From the NCBI RefSeq assembly GCF_009363555.1, contig NZ_CP045372.1:2553501-2617500 (forward strand): DNA of 64,000 nt, given 5' to 3'. The stretch's first letter is position 1. The number at the start of each line of letters is the position of its first letter. The notes beneath the pieces were generated by a model. That model was not told the DNA's origin. It saw nothing but the letters and a program-made list of their open reading frames with translations, and did not search any database. The translations under genes and the position numbers were made by a program. Below, one piece after another: positions 18,641 to 28,762 of this stretch. The stretch is from Sulfitobacter sp. THAF37 (lineage in GTDB: Bacteria > Pseudomonadota > Alphaproteobacteria > Rhodobacterales > Rhodobacteraceae).

Positions 18641-21517
18641 ATGGCTGAGCTGAAGAACATCGAAGTGCGCGGCGCGCGCGAACACAATCTCAAGAACATC
18701 GACGTGGACATTCCGCGCGATCAGCTGGTGGTCATCACCGGGCTGTCCGGGTCGGGCAAGTCCAGCCTGGCCTTCGACACGATCTATGCCGAGGGGCAGC
18801 GCCGCTACGTGGAATCCCTGTCCGCCTACGCGCGCCAGTTCCTCGACATGATGCAAAAGCCGGATGTGGACCACATCAGCGGCCTCTCGCCCGCGATCAG
18901 CATCGAACAGAAGACGACGTCGAAGAACCCGCGCTCGACCGTGGGCACCGTGACCGAGATCTACGACTACATGCGCCTGCTGTTCGCCCGCGTCGGCACG
19001 CCCTATTCCCCCGCCACCGGCAAGCCCATCGAGGCGCAGCAGGTGCAGGACATGGTGGACCGCATCATGACGATGGAGGAGGGGACCCGCGCCTATCTGC
19101 TGGCCCCGATCATCCGCGACCGCAAGGGAGAATACCGCAAGGAATTCGCCGAGCTGCGCAAGCAGGGCTTCCAGCGGGTCAAGGTGGACGGGGCGTTCTA
19201 CGAGCTGGACGCGCCGCCGACGCTGGACAAGAAGTTCCGCCATGACATCGACGTGGTGGTGGACCGGATCGTGGTCCGCGAGGGGCTGGAGACGCGGCTG
19301 GCCGACAGCCTGCGCACCGCGCTGGATCTGGCCGATGGCATCGCGGTGCTGGAAACCGCCCCGTCCGAAGGCGAGCCCGAGCGGCACACATTCTCCGAGA
19401 AATTCGCTTGCCCGGTCAGCGGTTTCACCATCCCCGAGATCGAGCCGCGGCTGTTTTCCTTCAACGCGCCGTTCGGGGCCTGCCCGGATTGCGACGGGCT
19501 GGGGGTGGAGCTGTTCTTTGACGAACGCCTCATCGTGCCGGACCAGAACCTCAAGATCTACGACGGGGCGCTGGCGCCCTGGCGCAAGGGCAAGAGCCCG
19601 TATTTCAAGCAGACCATCGAGGCGATCGCGAAGCATTACCAGTTTGACCAGCAGACCCGCTGGAAGGATCTGCCCGACAAGGTGCAGCAGGTGTTTCTCT
19701 ACGGGTCCGGCAAGGAAGAGATCAAGTTCCGCTACGACGAGGGCGGGCGCGTCTACGAGGTCAGCCGCGTGTTCGAAGGGGTGATCCCCAATATGGAGCG
19801 ACGCTACCGCGAAACGGACAGCAGCTGGATCCGCGAGGAATTCGAACGCTACCAGAACAACCGGCCCTGCGGCACCTGCAACGGCTACCGTCTGCGGGCA
19901 GAGGCGCTGGCGGTCAAGATCGGCACGCCGGACGATCTGCGGCACGCGGGCCAGGTGGTGCAGATGTCGATCCGCGAAGCCTTCGACTGGTGCAACACGG
20001 TCCCCGATGCGCTGACCCCGCAGAAGAACGAGATCGCCCGCGCCATCCTCAAGGAAATCCGCGAACGGCTTGGCTTCCTGAACAACGTCGGCCTTGAATA
20101 CCTGACGCTCGCCCGGTCAAGCGGGACACTGTCCGGCGGGGAAAGCCAGCGTATCCGCCTGGCGTCGCAGATCGGGTCCGGGCTGACCGGGGTGCTCTAC
20201 GTGCTAGACGAGCCCTCCATCGGTCTGCACCAGCGCGACAACGACCGGCTGCTGGGCACGCTGAAGAACCTGCGCGACCAGGGCAATACCGTGATCGTGG
20301 TTGAACACGACGAAGAAGCGATCCGCGAGGCGGATTATGTCTTTGATATCGGACCCGGCGCGGGGGTGCACGGCGGTCAGGTGGTCAGCCACGGCACACC
20401 GGACCAGATTGCCGCCGACACGAATTCCGTCACCGGCCAATACCTGACAGGCACCCGCGAAATCGCCGTGCCCGCCACCCGGCGCAAAGGCAAGAAAAAG
20501 TCGGTCAAGGTCGTCAAGGCGACCGGCAACAACCTGCAGAATGTCACCGTCGATTTTCCGCTGGGCAAGTTCGTCTGCGTGACCGGCGTGTCAGGCGGCG
20601 GCAAATCCACACTGACCATCGAAACCCTGTTCAAGACCGCGTCGATGAACCTCAATGGCGCGCGGCAGACCCCGGCCCCCTGCGAGACCATCAAGGGGCT
20701 TGAACACCTCGACAAGGTCATCGACATCGACCAGCGCCCCATCGGGCGCACGCCGCGCTCGAACCCGGCGACCTACACCGGCGCCTTCACCCCGATCCGC
20801 GACTGGTTCGCGGGCCTGCCCGAAGCCAAGGCGCGCGGCTACAAGCCGGGCCGGTTCAGCTTCAACGTCAAAGGGGGGCGCTGCGAGGCCTGCCAGGGCG
20901 ACGGGGTGATCAAGATCGAGATGCACTTCCTGCCGGACGTCTACGTCGAATGCGAAACCTGCAAGGGCGCGCGCTATAACCGCGAGACGCTGGAAATCAG
21001 GTTCAAGGGCAAGAGCATCGCGGATGTCCTCGACATGACGGTAGAGGACGCGCAGGACTTCTTCGCCGCCGTCCCGTCCATCCGCGAAAAGATGGATGCG
21101 CTGATGCGCGTGGGCCTTGGCTATATCAAGGTCGGCCAGCAGGCGACGACGCTTTCGGGCGGCGAGGCGCAGCGCGTGAAGCTGTCCAAGGAACTCAGCA
21201 AACGCTCAACCGGACGCACGCTCTATATCCTGGACGAACCGACCACGGGTCTGCATTTCGAAGACGTGCGCAAGCTGCTCGAAGTGCTGCATGAACTGGT
21301 GGATCAGGGCAATTCAGTCGTGGTGATCGAACATAATCTCGACGTGGTGAAAACCGCCGATCACATCATCGACATCGGCCCCGAAGGCGGCGATGGCGGG
21401 GGCCGTGTGGTGGCCACCGGGACCCCCGAAGAGGTGTCCGAGGTCACGGAAAGCTATACCGGCCAATACCTCAAACCGATGCTGACCAAGGCCCGGGCCA
21501 AGGTCGCGGCAGAGTAG
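18641..21517 (+). CDS. uvrA: Excinuclease ABC subunit UvrA
   Basis: A 958-residue tandem ABC ATPase that finds bulky DNA lesions for nucleotide excision repair and loads UvrB. Both ATPase modules are complete: Walker A GLSGSGKS (34-41), first signature [12 protein letters not shown], second Walker A GVSGGGKS (about 649), second signature [12 protein letters not shown]. Zinc-finger cysteine pairs are present (CPDCDG / CGTCNG region and CEACQG..CETCKG). A single SOS box and promoter directly upstream show DNA-damage control. The true start is the ATG at 18641, not an upstream in-frame extension overlapping the MFS gene. Confidence 0.98.
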   Translation: MAELKNIEVRGAREHNLKNIDVDIPRDQLVVITGLSGSGKSSLAFDTIYAEGQRRYVESLSAYARQFLDMMQKPDVDHISGLSPAISIEQKTTSKNPRSTVGTVTEIYDYMRLLFARVGTPYSPATGKPIEAQQVQDMVDRIMTMEEGTRAYLLAPIIRDRKGEYRKEFAELRKQGFQRVKVDGAFYELDAPPTLDKKFRHDIDVVVDRIVVREGLETRLADSLRTALDLADGIAVLETAPSEGEPERHTFSEKFACPVSGFTIPEIEPRLFSFNAPFGACPDCDGLGVELFFDERLIVPDQNLKIYDGALAPWRKGKSPYFKQTIEAIAKHYQFDQQTRWKDLPDKVQQVFLYGSGKEEIKFRYDEGGRVYEVSRVFEGVIPNMERRYRETDSSWIREEFERYQNNRPCGTCNGYRLRAEALAVKIGTPDDLRHAGQVVQMSIREAFDWCNTVPDALTPQKNEIARAILKEIRERLGFLNNVGLEYLTLARSSGTLSGGESQRIRLASQIGSGLTGVLYVLDEPSIGLHQRDNDRLLGTLKNLRDQGNTVIVVEHDEEAIREADYVFDIGPGAGVHGGQVVSHGTPDQIAADTNSVTGQYLTGTREIAVPATRRKGKKKSVKVVKATGNNLQNVTVDFPLGKFVCVTGVSGGGKSTLTIETLFKTASMNLNGARQTPAPCETIKGLEHLDKVIDIDQRPIGRTPRSNPATYTGAFTPIRDWFAGLPEAKARGYKPGRFSFNVKGGRCEACQGDGVIKIEMHFLPDVYVECETCKGARYNRETLEIRFKGKSIADVLDMTVEDAQDFFAAVPSIREKMDALMRVGLGYIKVGQQATTLSGGEAQRVKLSKELSKRSTGRTLYILDEPTTGLHFEDVRKLLEVLHELVDQGNSVVVIEHNLDVVKTADHIIDIGPEGGDGGGRVVATGTPEEVSEVTESYTGQYLKPMLTKARAKVAAE

Positions 21518-21552
21518 GTCGCGCCCGCCCCGGCCTTCGCGCCCATCCCTAG

Positions 21553-21610
21553 TTTCATTGTTCAAGAAATACACCACGGGGGTCCGGGGGTGTGAAACCC
21601 CCGGTCCGCC
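21553..21610. repeat. Hairpin repeat at a convergent gene end (copy 1)
   Basis: Begins TTTCATTGTTCAAGAAATAC and contains the stem CCGGGGGT (21584-21591) / ACCCCCGG (21597-21604). A related copy is at 48820-48870. Both lie just 3' of leftward genes, here between convergent uvrA and the CxPPGLAK protein gene. It may act as a terminator or be a dispersed palindromic repeat. Confidence 0.65.
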
Positions 21611-21636
21611 CGTTATTCAAATGCTACCGGCCCGGA

Positions 21637-22695
21637 TCAGAGCGCCGCGCGCGCGATCCGGATCAGTTGCAACGTCTCGTACTGGCTGTCACTCAAGCGG
21701 ATCACCTGGCCGTTCAGCACCGCGTAATTCACATCCGGGGCCGGGGAGGGCAGCCGATAAAGACGGCTCAGTTCCGATTGTGTCAACGCCGCGGTGGGGG
21801 CGACGTTCACGCCGCTGTCGATGTCGACCACCTGGGCCAGCTCGTTGATCAGCAGCAGACCGTTGTAGTCGTCCTGCTCCAGAAGCACCGGCATCCCGTC
21901 GATCAGCGCATACCGCTGTCCATTCGGCGCGGGGTCGAGACCGAAAAGCCCTGCGATCTGCGCTGATTGCAACAGCAGGTTCTCGGTCGGGGTCGGGTAT
22001 CTTTGCAGGTAATCGTCGCGCTGGCGAAGCCAGAGGCGGTCGTATTCCGCGTCATCATAGCTCAGCCACTGGTCCTGGGTCACACCCTGTTTCGCCAGAC
22101 CCGGCGGCACGCAGGCCGGGGTCTTCTTGGCCAGGCCCGGCGGACAGTTGCGATAGGTGATCAGCTCTTCGACGGGCGTATCCGCCACCACCAGCTGCGG
22201 CCCGGCCAAGGCCAGCGCGGTCGCGCCGAGAATTTTCAGCACGTCGCGGTCGGCAGGGGCAGTCACGCGCAGCACCTCCTCCGCACGACGATCCCAGTCC
22301 TCACCGCGCACCTTGCGATTCTCTGCCTTTTGGGCCTTTTTCGCCTGTCCGGGCGCGTCGTTCTTGGCCTGCGTCGGACGATTTTTGTCGGCCTTTCCAG
22401 CCTTCTCCGGCTTGCCCTTTGCCTTTTTCGGCTTGGCCTCCTTCTTGGGGCCCTTGCCGCTGCGGGGCGACGCCTGCTTGGCCTTCTTGGGGCCACCATT
22501 GCCTTTCGCGGCTTTGGGACCCTTGCCGTTGCCATTTCCCTTGCCCTGGGTCAGCCAGACCTGCGCGCTGCCGTCACCCGCCGCCAGTGCGGCGCTGGAT
22601 GTCGATGCGCCAGCAGGCAGTGTCACAGCAGGTGCCGCAAAACCGGATGATGCCATGCCCGCGCTCAGAAGGGTGGCGATTACGATATGTTTCAT
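21637..22695 (-). CDS. Exported Lys/Gly-rich protein with two CxPPGLAK motifs
   Basis: A 352-residue protein of unknown function. It has a signal peptide (cleavage likely after GFA, residue about 20), then a highly basic low-complexity region (about 50-125) made of GK, PKKAK and KKA runs, then a folded domain. At about 182-201 it has two adjacent motifs, CPPGLAKK and CVPPGLAK, each with one cysteine, which recur in exported proteobacterial proteins. The C-terminal half has two similar segments, RYALIDGMPVLLEQDDYNGLLLI and NYAVLNGQVIRLSDSQYETLQLI, each ending a repeat of roughly 75 residues, suggesting an internal duplication. It lies 82 bp beyond mmsB on the same strand. Confidence 0.8.
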   Translation of the reverse strand: MKHIVIATLLSAGMASSGFAAPAVTLPAGASTSSAALAAGDGSAQVWLTQGKGNGNGKGPKAAKGNGGPKKAKQASPRSGKGPKKEAKPKKAKGKPEKAGKADKNRPTQAKNDAPGQAKKAQKAENRKVRGEDWDRRAEEVLRVTAPADRDVLKILGATALALAGPQLVVADTPVEELITYRNCPPGLAKKTPACVPPGLAKQGVTQDQWLSYDDAEYDRLWLRQRDDYLQRYPTPTENLLLQSAQIAGLFGLDPAPNGQRYALIDGMPVLLEQDDYNGLLLINELAQVVDIDSGVNVAPTAALTQSELSRLYRLPSPAPDVNYAVLNGQVIRLSDSQYETLQLIRIARAAL

Positions 22696-22777
22696 TTTCT
22701 TCCCTCATAAGTCTCTGCGCGGAACACGCGTCATCGTGGACCAATGATTGAAGTGGAAAGAGGTTCCGCCGTCGCGA

Positions 22778-23662
22778 TCAGGCACCGCGTCCGCGCGCGG
22801 CCAGGCGCGGCAGCATCGCGGAAAAATCCTTGCCCTTACCATCCTCTTCCTCGACGAACGCCTTGTAAAGTTCCAGTGCGCGCGCCCCCATCGGCGTGTC
22901 CGCATCCACCAGCTCTGCCGCCTGCTGCGACAGTCCAAGGTCCTTGAGCATCAGTTCGGCGGCGAAACCCGGTTTGTACCCGTTGTCGGCGGGAGATGTC
23001 GGCCCGACCCCGGGCGCGGGGCAATAGGCGTTCATCGACCAGGAATACCCCGAAGAGGTGCTGACCACGTCAAACATGCGCTGCCGGTCCAGCCCCAGCT
23101 TGTCCGCAAGGGCGAAGGCCTCGCAGGTGGCGATCATGGTCGCGCCCAGGATCATGTTGTTGCAGATCTTGGCGGATTGGCCCGCGCCGGCCTCACCGCA
23201 GTGCACGGCCTTTTGCCCCATGATGTCGAACAGGGGGGCGGCGGCGGCAAAGGCCGCTTCGGACCCGCCTGCCATAAAGGTCAGGGTGCCGGCCTCCGCC
23301 CCGCCGACACCGCCTGAAACCGGCGCATCCACCGAAAGAAGCCCTGATTTTTCAGCAGCTTCCGAGGTGTTCCTGGCGCTTTCCACGTCAACTGTCGAAC
23401 AGTCGATGAAAACCGCGCCTTCGCGCATGTGACCGATCGCCTCTGCCGCGACCTGGCGCAGGATCGACCCGTTCGGCAGCATGGTGATGACCACGTCCGC
23501 CCCGGTGACGGCCTCGGCGATGGTCTGCGCCACCTCCACACCGTCGGCGGTGGTGCCCGCCACGTCGAAACCGCGCACCTTGTGCCCGGCCTTGGCCAGG
23601 TTGACTGCCATCGGTGCCCCCATGTTGCCGAGACCGATGAAACCGATGTTGAGCGAGGCCAT
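22778..23662 (-). CDS. mmsB: 3-hydroxyisobutyrate dehydrogenase
   Basis: A 294-residue NAD-dependent enzyme oxidising 3-hydroxyisobutyrate to methylmalonate semialdehyde in valine degradation. It has the N-terminal Rossmann motif GFIGLGNMGAPMA (about 7-19), the substrate motif DAPVSGGVGGAEAGTL (about 112-127) and catalytic Lys in GQSAKICNNM (about 165-170). It is last in the leftward valine cluster and follows the hydrolase gene by 11 bp. Confidence 0.96.
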   Translation of the reverse strand: MASLNIGFIGLGNMGAPMAVNLAKAGHKVRGFDVAGTTADGVEVAQTIAEAVTGADVVITMLPNGSILRQVAAEAIGHMREGAVFIDCSTVDVESARNTSEAAEKSGLLSVDAPVSGGVGGAEAGTLTFMAGGSEAAFAAAAPLFDIMGQKAVHCGEAGAGQSAKICNNMILGATMIATCEAFALADKLGLDRQRMFDVVSTSSGYSWSMNAYCPAPGVGPTSPADNGYKPGFAAELMLKDLGLSQQAAELVDADTPMGARALELYKAFVEEEDGKGKDFSAMLPRLAARGRGA

Positions 23663-23673
23663 GATGTATCCTT

Positions 23674-24699
23674 TCAGAGTTTTACTGCATCTGCACCCAG
23701 GGGATGCAGCATGTCGGAGATTGCCGCCGGTGGCACCTGACCGCTGGCATGTTGCCAGCGCGGGTTCCGGTCCTTGTCGATGATCGCGGCGCGTATCCCT
23801 TCCAGAAAGTCGCCCTGCGCCATCGCGCGGTAGGTGAACCTGTATTCGAGATCCAGCGCCGCCGCCATCGTCGGCCCCGCATCGCGCAGGCGGCGGACGA
23901 TCTCGATGCAGCAGGCCGCGGACAGGGGAGAGACGCGGGAGATTTTCTTGAGCGCATCCTTTGCAAATTCGCTGTCATCAGTTTGCAAACTGCTCAGAAC
24001 CGCACCCAGGTCTTCGCCTGCAAAGAGCCGGTCAACCGCGTCGATCTGGTCGCGTAGGGGGCCGGATGGCGGTGTTTGCCCTGATATTTCAGACACATCA
24101 CCCGAACTTTCCAATTTTGCAATCAATGCGGGCCATTGATCCTCCGGCACATAGGTATCTGCAAACCCTGCAAATATCGCGTCGTCCGGCTCCATCCGCG
24201 TCCCGGTCGTGCCCAGGTATTCGCCCAGCCTGCCGGGGGCGCGGGCCAGGATCAACGTCCCCCCCACGTCCGGCACCAGCCCGATGCCGCATTCCGGCAT
24301 GGCGACCTGGCTGCTGTCACCCACGATCCGGTGCGACCCGTGACAGCCGATCCCGACCCCGCCGCCCATGGTGAACCCCTGCAGCAAGGAAACGATGGGC
24401 TTGGCGTAGCTGAACATCTTGTTGTTGAGCCGGTATTCATCGGCCCAGAACCGGCGGCCGTAGGCGTAGTCACCCTTTGTGCCGGTCTCGTACAGCTCGG
24501 CGATATCGCCGCCCGAACAGAAGGCGCGGTCTCCTTCGGCGTCGATGATCACCAGGGCCACGGCATCCTGCGTCGCCCAGTCGTCCAGCGCGGCTTCGAT
24601 GGCGAGGCACATGTCATAGGTCATGGCGTTCAGCGCCTTGGGACGGGTCAGGGTGATGCGCCCCGCGCGCCCGGTGATGCGGATGTCGATGTCACTCAT
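23674..24699 (-). CDS. 3-hydroxyisobutyryl-CoA hydrolase (crotonase family)
   Basis: A 341-residue crotonase-fold protein. Oxyanion-hole segments FCSGGDI (about 60-66) and GGGVGIGCHG are present, with MPECGIGLVPDVGG (about 137-150) supplying the Glu and Asp typical of the HIBCH branch. The length also fits HIBCH rather than simple enoyl-CoA hydratase (about 260 residues). Placement between isobutyryl-CoA dehydrogenase and mmsB supports hydrolysis of 3-hydroxyisobutyryl-CoA. The ATG at 24699 is chosen because it lies 8 bp after the dehydrogenase stop; a longer in-frame form would overlap that gene. Confidence 0.9.
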   Translation of the reverse strand: MSDIDIRITGRAGRITLTRPKALNAMTYDMCLAIEAALDDWATQDAVALVIIDAEGDRAFCSGGDIAELYETGTKGDYAYGRRFWADEYRLNNKMFSYAKPIVSLLQGFTMGGGVGIGCHGSHRIVGDSSQVAMPECGIGLVPDVGGTLILARAPGRLGEYLGTTGTRMEPDDAIFAGFADTYVPEDQWPALIAKLESSGDVSEISGQTPPSGPLRDQIDAVDRLFAGEDLGAVLSSLQTDDSEFAKDALKKISRVSPLSAACCIEIVRRLRDAGPTMAAALDLEYRFTYRAMAQGDFLEGIRAAIIDKDRNPRWQHASGQVPPAAISDMLHPLGADAVKL

Positions 24700-24707
24700 G
24701 GCGGCCC

Positions 24708-25850
24708 TCAGCGGTTCTTGAGCATGTCGCGGGCGACGATCACGCGCATGATTTCGTTGGTGCCTTCGAGGATCTGATGTACGCGCAGATCGCGCACCAG
24801 TTTCTCGATCCCGTAGTCGGCAAGATACCCGTAACCGCCGTGCAGTTGCAGGCACTGATCGACCACTTTGCTGCCGGTCTCGGTCAAGAATTTCTTGGCC
24901 ATGGCGCAGAACTTGGTCGCATCCGGCGCCTTGGTGTCCAGCTTCCAGGCGGCCTGCCGCAGGAAAACCCGCGCCGCCTGAAGCTCGATCTCCATGTCGG
25001 CCAGACGAAACTGAAGCCCCTGGAACTGGTCGATGCTCTGCCCGAAAGCACGCCGTTCGCCCATGTAGTCGAGCGTCTTGGTCAGCGCCGTCTGCGCAGC
25101 GCCCAGCGAACAGGCGGCGATGTTCAACCGTCCGCCATCCAGCCCGATCATCGCATATTTGAAACCGTCACCCTCATTTCCCACAAGATTGGCAGAGGAA
25201 ACATCGCAATTGTCGAACTGAACCTGCGCCGTGGGTTGGCTGCGCCAGCCCATCTTGTCCTCCAGCCCGCCAAAGCTGAGGCCCTTTGTCCCGTCCTCGA
25301 CCAGCAGCGTCGACACGCCCGCCGCCCCATCGTCCGAGGTGCGCGCCATCACCACATAGGCGTCGGAATACCCCCCGCCCGAGATGAAAGCCTTGGTTCC
25401 GTTCAGCCGGTAGCCTGCGTTGGTGCGCTCGGCGCGGGTCTTGAGGGCCGCGGCGTCCGAACCGGCGCCGGGTTCGGTCAGGCAGTAGCTGAGCACCGTC
25501 TTCATCGCGACCACATCGGGCAGCACCCGGCCTTTCAGCGCGTCGCTGCCGAAGGCGTCGATCATCCGGGCGCACATGTTGTGGATCGACAGGAACGCCG
25601 CGACCGACGGGCAGGCCATCGACAGCGCCTCGAACACCAGTGTCGCGTCCAGCCGAGCAAGGCCCGCGCCGCCCGCGTCCTCCGATACGTAAAGCCCGCC
25701 AAAGCCCAGCTCGCCGACCTGCAGCCACAGATCCTTGGGGATCGTGCCTTGCTTTTCCCAGGTATGGGCGTGGGGCGCAATCTGCTCCTGCCCGAAATCG
25801 CGGGCCATGTCGAAAATGGCGGTCTGTTCCTCGTTCAGTCCGAATTCCAT
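24708..25850 (-). CDS. Isobutyryl-CoA dehydrogenase (acyl-CoA dehydrogenase)
   Basis: A 380-residue FAD enzyme of the acyl-CoA dehydrogenase family, with CLTEPGAGSD (about 125-134) and the C-terminal ILEGTNEIMR, whose Glu362 is at the position of the catalytic base. The family is broad, so isobutyryl-CoA as substrate is inferred from the neighbours: 3-hydroxyisobutyryl-CoA hydrolase, mmsB and mmsA. A TTGAAC-N4-GTTTAA dyad lies 29 bp upstream of the ATG and is a candidate operator. Confidence 0.92.
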   Translation of the reverse strand: MEFGLNEEQTAIFDMARDFGQEQIAPHAHTWEKQGTIPKDLWLQVGELGFGGLYVSEDAGGAGLARLDATLVFEALSMACPSVAAFLSIHNMCARMIDAFGSDALKGRVLPDVVAMKTVLSYCLTEPGAGSDAAALKTRAERTNAGYRLNGTKAFISGGGYSDAYVVMARTSDDGAAGVSTLLVEDGTKGLSFGGLEDKMGWRSQPTAQVQFDNCDVSSANLVGNEGDGFKYAMIGLDGGRLNIAACSLGAAQTALTKTLDYMGERRAFGQSIDQFQGLQFRLADMEIELQAARVFLRQAAWKLDTKAPDATKFCAMAKKFLTETGSKVVDQCLQLHGGYGYLADYGIEKLVRDLRVHQILEGTNEIMRVIVARDMLKNR

Positions 25851-25878
25851 TGTGCCAGGCCTCCTCCGCCCGCAGTTA

Positions 25879-25894
25879 TTGAACGTATGTTTAA
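25879..25894. promoter_or_regulatory. TTGAAC-N4-GTTTAA dyad upstream of isobutyryl-CoA dehydrogenase
   Basis: TTGAAC (25879-25884), GTAT, GTTTAA (25889-25894). It lies in the 87-bp gap before the acyl-CoA dehydrogenase start. Dyads of this kind are bound by TetR-family regulators of acyl-CoA catabolism in other proteobacteria; the binding protein is not in the window. Confidence 0.5.
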
Positions 25895-25937
25895 TTTCCT
25901 TCTTTGAGCCTGCAATGCAAGCAGGGATTTCAGGCGG

Positions 25938-27047
25938 TCACAGGTCGGCATGGAATTCCTCGATCAGGTGGCGCACCACGGCGGCACCGCCTGTGCCATC
26001 GGGGGCCGCGTCATGTACCGCGCGCTGGCGCTGCGCGCTGGTGCCCTCCGTCGCCAGGTCGCGCAGGCGCACGATCTCGTCAAGCGTGCCAAGTGCCTCG
26101 GCATCCTCGGCCAGCAGGGCAATCAACTCGTCCATCAGCTCGGCGAAGGGCCGGATGCGGCGCTCGCCAAAGTCGATCAGACCTTCGGTCACGCCGTAAC
26201 GCTGCGCGCGCCAGCGGTTTTCGGAGATCAGGAAACGGTCGTATTCGCGCCAGGTCAGATTGCGGTCGCGCAGGCGCATCAGCATCCTGACCAGCGCCTG
26301 CGTCAACCCGGCGAGGGCGATGGAATCCGCCAGCCGGGGCTGTACATCGCAGATCCGTGCCTCCAGCGTGGGATAGCGGTCGGAGGGGCGCAGGTCCCAC
26401 CAGATCTTGGTCGTGTCCTCGATCAGACCGAGGTCGATCAGCGTGCCGGTGGTGCGTTCGTATTCGCCCCAACTGGCGAAACGGGGCGGCAGGCCGGTGC
26501 GCGGCAGGTTGTCGAAGACCGACAGCCGGTAGGAGGCGAGCCCGGTGTCATCCCCCTTCCAGTAGGGCGAGGAGGTCGACAGCGCCAGCAGATGCGGCAG
26601 GAAATACGAAAGCTGCGGCATCAGATCCATGCGCAGGCGTTTCTCCTCGACGCCCACATGCACATGCATCCCGCAGATCAGCATCCTACGGGCCACCGCC
26701 TCCATCTCGCGCTGCAAGGCGTCGTAGCGGTCCTTTTCGGTGAAATCCTGGTTCTTCCAGTCCGAAAACGGGTGGCAGGACACGGCAATGGGGGCGAGGT
26801 TGTGTTGTTTCGCATGCCGCGAGATGCAGCTGCGTAGCCGGGACAGGTCGTCGCGCGCTTCGGCCACGGTTTCGCAGACCTTGGTGCCGACCTCGATCTG
26901 GCATTGCAGGAACTCGGGGCTGACCTGTTCCTGCAATTCCTCCCGACAGGCCTGCATCAGCGCATCCGGCGCCGCGGCAAGCGCAAGGCTGTCGCGGTCG
27001 ACGAGCAGATATTCCTCTTCGATCCCGATGGTAAAGCTGGACTGCAT
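25938..27047 (-). CDS. YbdK-type carboxylate-amine ligase (glutamate-cysteine ligase-like)
   Basis: A 369-residue protein of the GCS2/YbdK family with an ATP-grasp-like glutamine-synthetase fold. The opening [12 protein letters not shown] (about 6-17) supplies the metal-binding Glu run; [10 protein letters not shown] is the second hallmark. Such enzymes ligate glutamate or another carboxylate to an amine; the natural substrate is often unknown. It is oddly placed within the valine-degradation cluster, between mmsA and the acyl-CoA dehydrogenase. The ATG at 27047 has GGGAGATG in front of it. Confidence 0.88.
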   Translation of the reverse strand: MQSSFTIGIEEEYLLVDRDSLALAAAPDALMQACREELQEQVSPEFLQCQIEVGTKVCETVAEARDDLSRLRSCISRHAKQHNLAPIAVSCHPFSDWKNQDFTEKDRYDALQREMEAVARRMLICGMHVHVGVEEKRLRMDLMPQLSYFLPHLLALSTSSPYWKGDDTGLASYRLSVFDNLPRTGLPPRFASWGEYERTTGTLIDLGLIEDTTKIWWDLRPSDRYPTLEARICDVQPRLADSIALAGLTQALVRMLMRLRDRNLTWREYDRFLISENRWRAQRYGVTEGLIDFGERRIRPFAELMDELIALLAEDAEALGTLDEIVRLRDLATEGTSAQRQRAVHDAAPDGTGGAAVVRHLIEEFHADL

Positions 27048-27178
27048 GGCATCTCCCTGCCGCGCGGGGATGGACCGGCGGTGCGTCACAACCTAGCGCG
27101 GGACCGGACGCGCATCCAGTCGGATGCGCTGCGCCGACGGGACGCGGCGCCCGACCCCCGCAGGTATGCCGGGCCAGG

Positions 27179-27221
27179 AAAAGCAGGGCCGGGCGCGACC
27201 GGCAAAGCCTGCGCCCGGCCC
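27179..27221 (-). terminator. Terminator of mmsA
   Basis: On the minus strand, an 11-bp stem (27211-27221 with 27186-27196, GGGCCGGGCGC/GCGCCCGGCCC) followed by TGCTTTTCC, starting 8 bp after the mmsA stop. It separates mmsA from the downstream YbdK gene. Confidence 0.75.
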
Positions 27222-27228
27222 GAACCGG

Positions 27229-28728
27229 TCATTCCATCGGGCGGAAGTTGAATTCGCCACCTTCCTTGATCCCGCTCGGCCAGCGCGCGGTCACGGTCTT
27301 GGTCCGGGTGTAGAACTTGAACGCGTCCGGCCCGTGCTGGTTCAGGTCGCCAAAGACGGATTTCTTCCAGCCGCCGAAGGTGTGGTAGGCCAGCGGCACC
27401 GGGATCGGCACGTTGACGCCCACCATGCCGATGTTGATCCGGTTGGCGAAATCGCGGGCCGCGTCGCCGTCACGGGTAAAGATCGCGGTGCCGTTGCCGT
27501 ATTCGTGGTCCATCGCGAGGCTCAGCGCCTCTTCATAGTCCTTTGCCCGGACGCAGGTCAGCACGGGGCCAAAGATTTCCTGGGTGTAGATGTCCATATC
27601 CTTGGTTGCGCGGTCAAAGAGGTGCGGGCCGACGAAATAGCCATCCTCGTAGCCCTGCAGTTTGAAATCGCGTCCGTCGACAACCAGTTCCGCGCCCTGG
27701 TCGATGCCGGTCTGCACCAGCCGTTCGATGTTGGCCTTGGCAGCGGCGGTGACAACGGGGCCATAGTCCACGTCCTTGCCGGCGGTGTAGGGGCCGACTT
27801 TCAGCTTTTCGATGCGCGGCACCAGCTTTTCGATCAGCCGGTCGGCGGTTTCCTCGCCCACGGGCACGGCGACCGAGATCGCCATGCAGCGTTCGCCCGC
27901 CGCGCCGTAGCCTGCGCCCACCAGCGCATCGGCGGCCTGATCCATGTCCGCGTCGGGCATGATGATCATGTGGTTCTTGGCCCCGCCAAAGCACTGCACC
28001 CGCTTGCCGTTGGCGCAGCCCGTGGCATAGATGTATTCCGCGATCGGGGTCGATCCGACAAAGCCGACGGACTGGATCACGTCATGGTGCAGGATCGCGT
28101 CCACTGCTTCCTTGTCGCCGTTGACGACCTGCAGGATGCCCTTGGGCAGGCCCGCTTCTTCCATCAGTTCGGCCAGCATCAGCGGCACGGAGGGGTCGCG
28201 TTCGGAAGGTTTCAGGATAAAGGCGTTGCCGCAGGCGATGGCGGGCGCGAACATCCACATCGGGATCATGGCGGGGAAGTTGAAGGGCGTGATGCCCGCC
28301 GTCACACCCAGCGCCTGACGCATGGAGTACATGTCGATGCCGGGGCCCGCGCTGTCGGTGTATTCACCTTTCAGCAGTTGCGGCGCGCCGATGCAGTATT
28401 CGACCACCTCCAGCCCGCGCTGCACGTCGCCGGCAGCATCGGGCAGGGTCTTGCCATGCTCGCGGGACAGTGCCTCGGCCAGCTTGTCCATGTCGCGGTT
28501 CAGCAGATCGACGAATTTCATCAGCACCCGCGCACGGCGCTGCGGATTGGTGGCGGCCCATGCGGGCTGGGCGGCGCTGGCGTATTCGACGGCCTTGTTC
28601 ATCTCGTCCCCGTTGGCCAGCGGGACCTTGGCCTGAACCTCGCCGGTGGCCGGGTTCATCACGTCGGCAAAACGGCCGGAGGTGCCTTTGACGTGGGCAC
28701 CGTTGAGGTAGTGGGTCAATTCTTGCAT
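27229..28728 (-). CDS. mmsA: Methylmalonate-semialdehyde dehydrogenase (CoA-acylating)
   Basis: A 499-residue aldehyde dehydrogenase superfamily member that converts methylmalonate semialdehyde to propionyl-CoA at the end of valine breakdown. MmsA-type features include ITPFNFPAMIPMWMF (about 145-159), GSTPIAEYIY, GGAKNHMIIMPDAD and the catalytic Cys in AAGERCMAIS (about 284). The ATG at 28728 follows GGGAGACCC. The gene diverges from a LysR regulator across 116 bp containing nested dyads, and ends at its own terminator. Confidence 0.97.
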   Translation of the reverse strand: MQELTHYLNGAHVKGTSGRFADVMNPATGEVQAKVPLANGDEMNKAVEYASAAQPAWAATNPQRRARVLMKFVDLLNRDMDKLAEALSREHGKTLPDAAGDVQRGLEVVEYCIGAPQLLKGEYTDSAGPGIDMYSMRQALGVTAGITPFNFPAMIPMWMFAPAIACGNAFILKPSERDPSVPLMLAELMEEAGLPKGILQVVNGDKEAVDAILHHDVIQSVGFVGSTPIAEYIYATGCANGKRVQCFGGAKNHMIIMPDADMDQAADALVGAGYGAAGERCMAISVAVPVGEETADRLIEKLVPRIEKLKVGPYTAGKDVDYGPVVTAAAKANIERLVQTGIDQGAELVVDGRDFKLQGYEDGYFVGPHLFDRATKDMDIYTQEIFGPVLTCVRAKDYEEALSLAMDHEYGNGTAIFTRDGDAARDFANRINIGMVGVNVPIPVPLAYHTFGGWKKSVFGDLNQHGPDAFKFYTRTKTVTARWPSGIKEGGEFNFRPME

Positions 28729-28762
28729 ATCGGGTCTCCCTTGGGTTTGCGGCAGATTAGTC

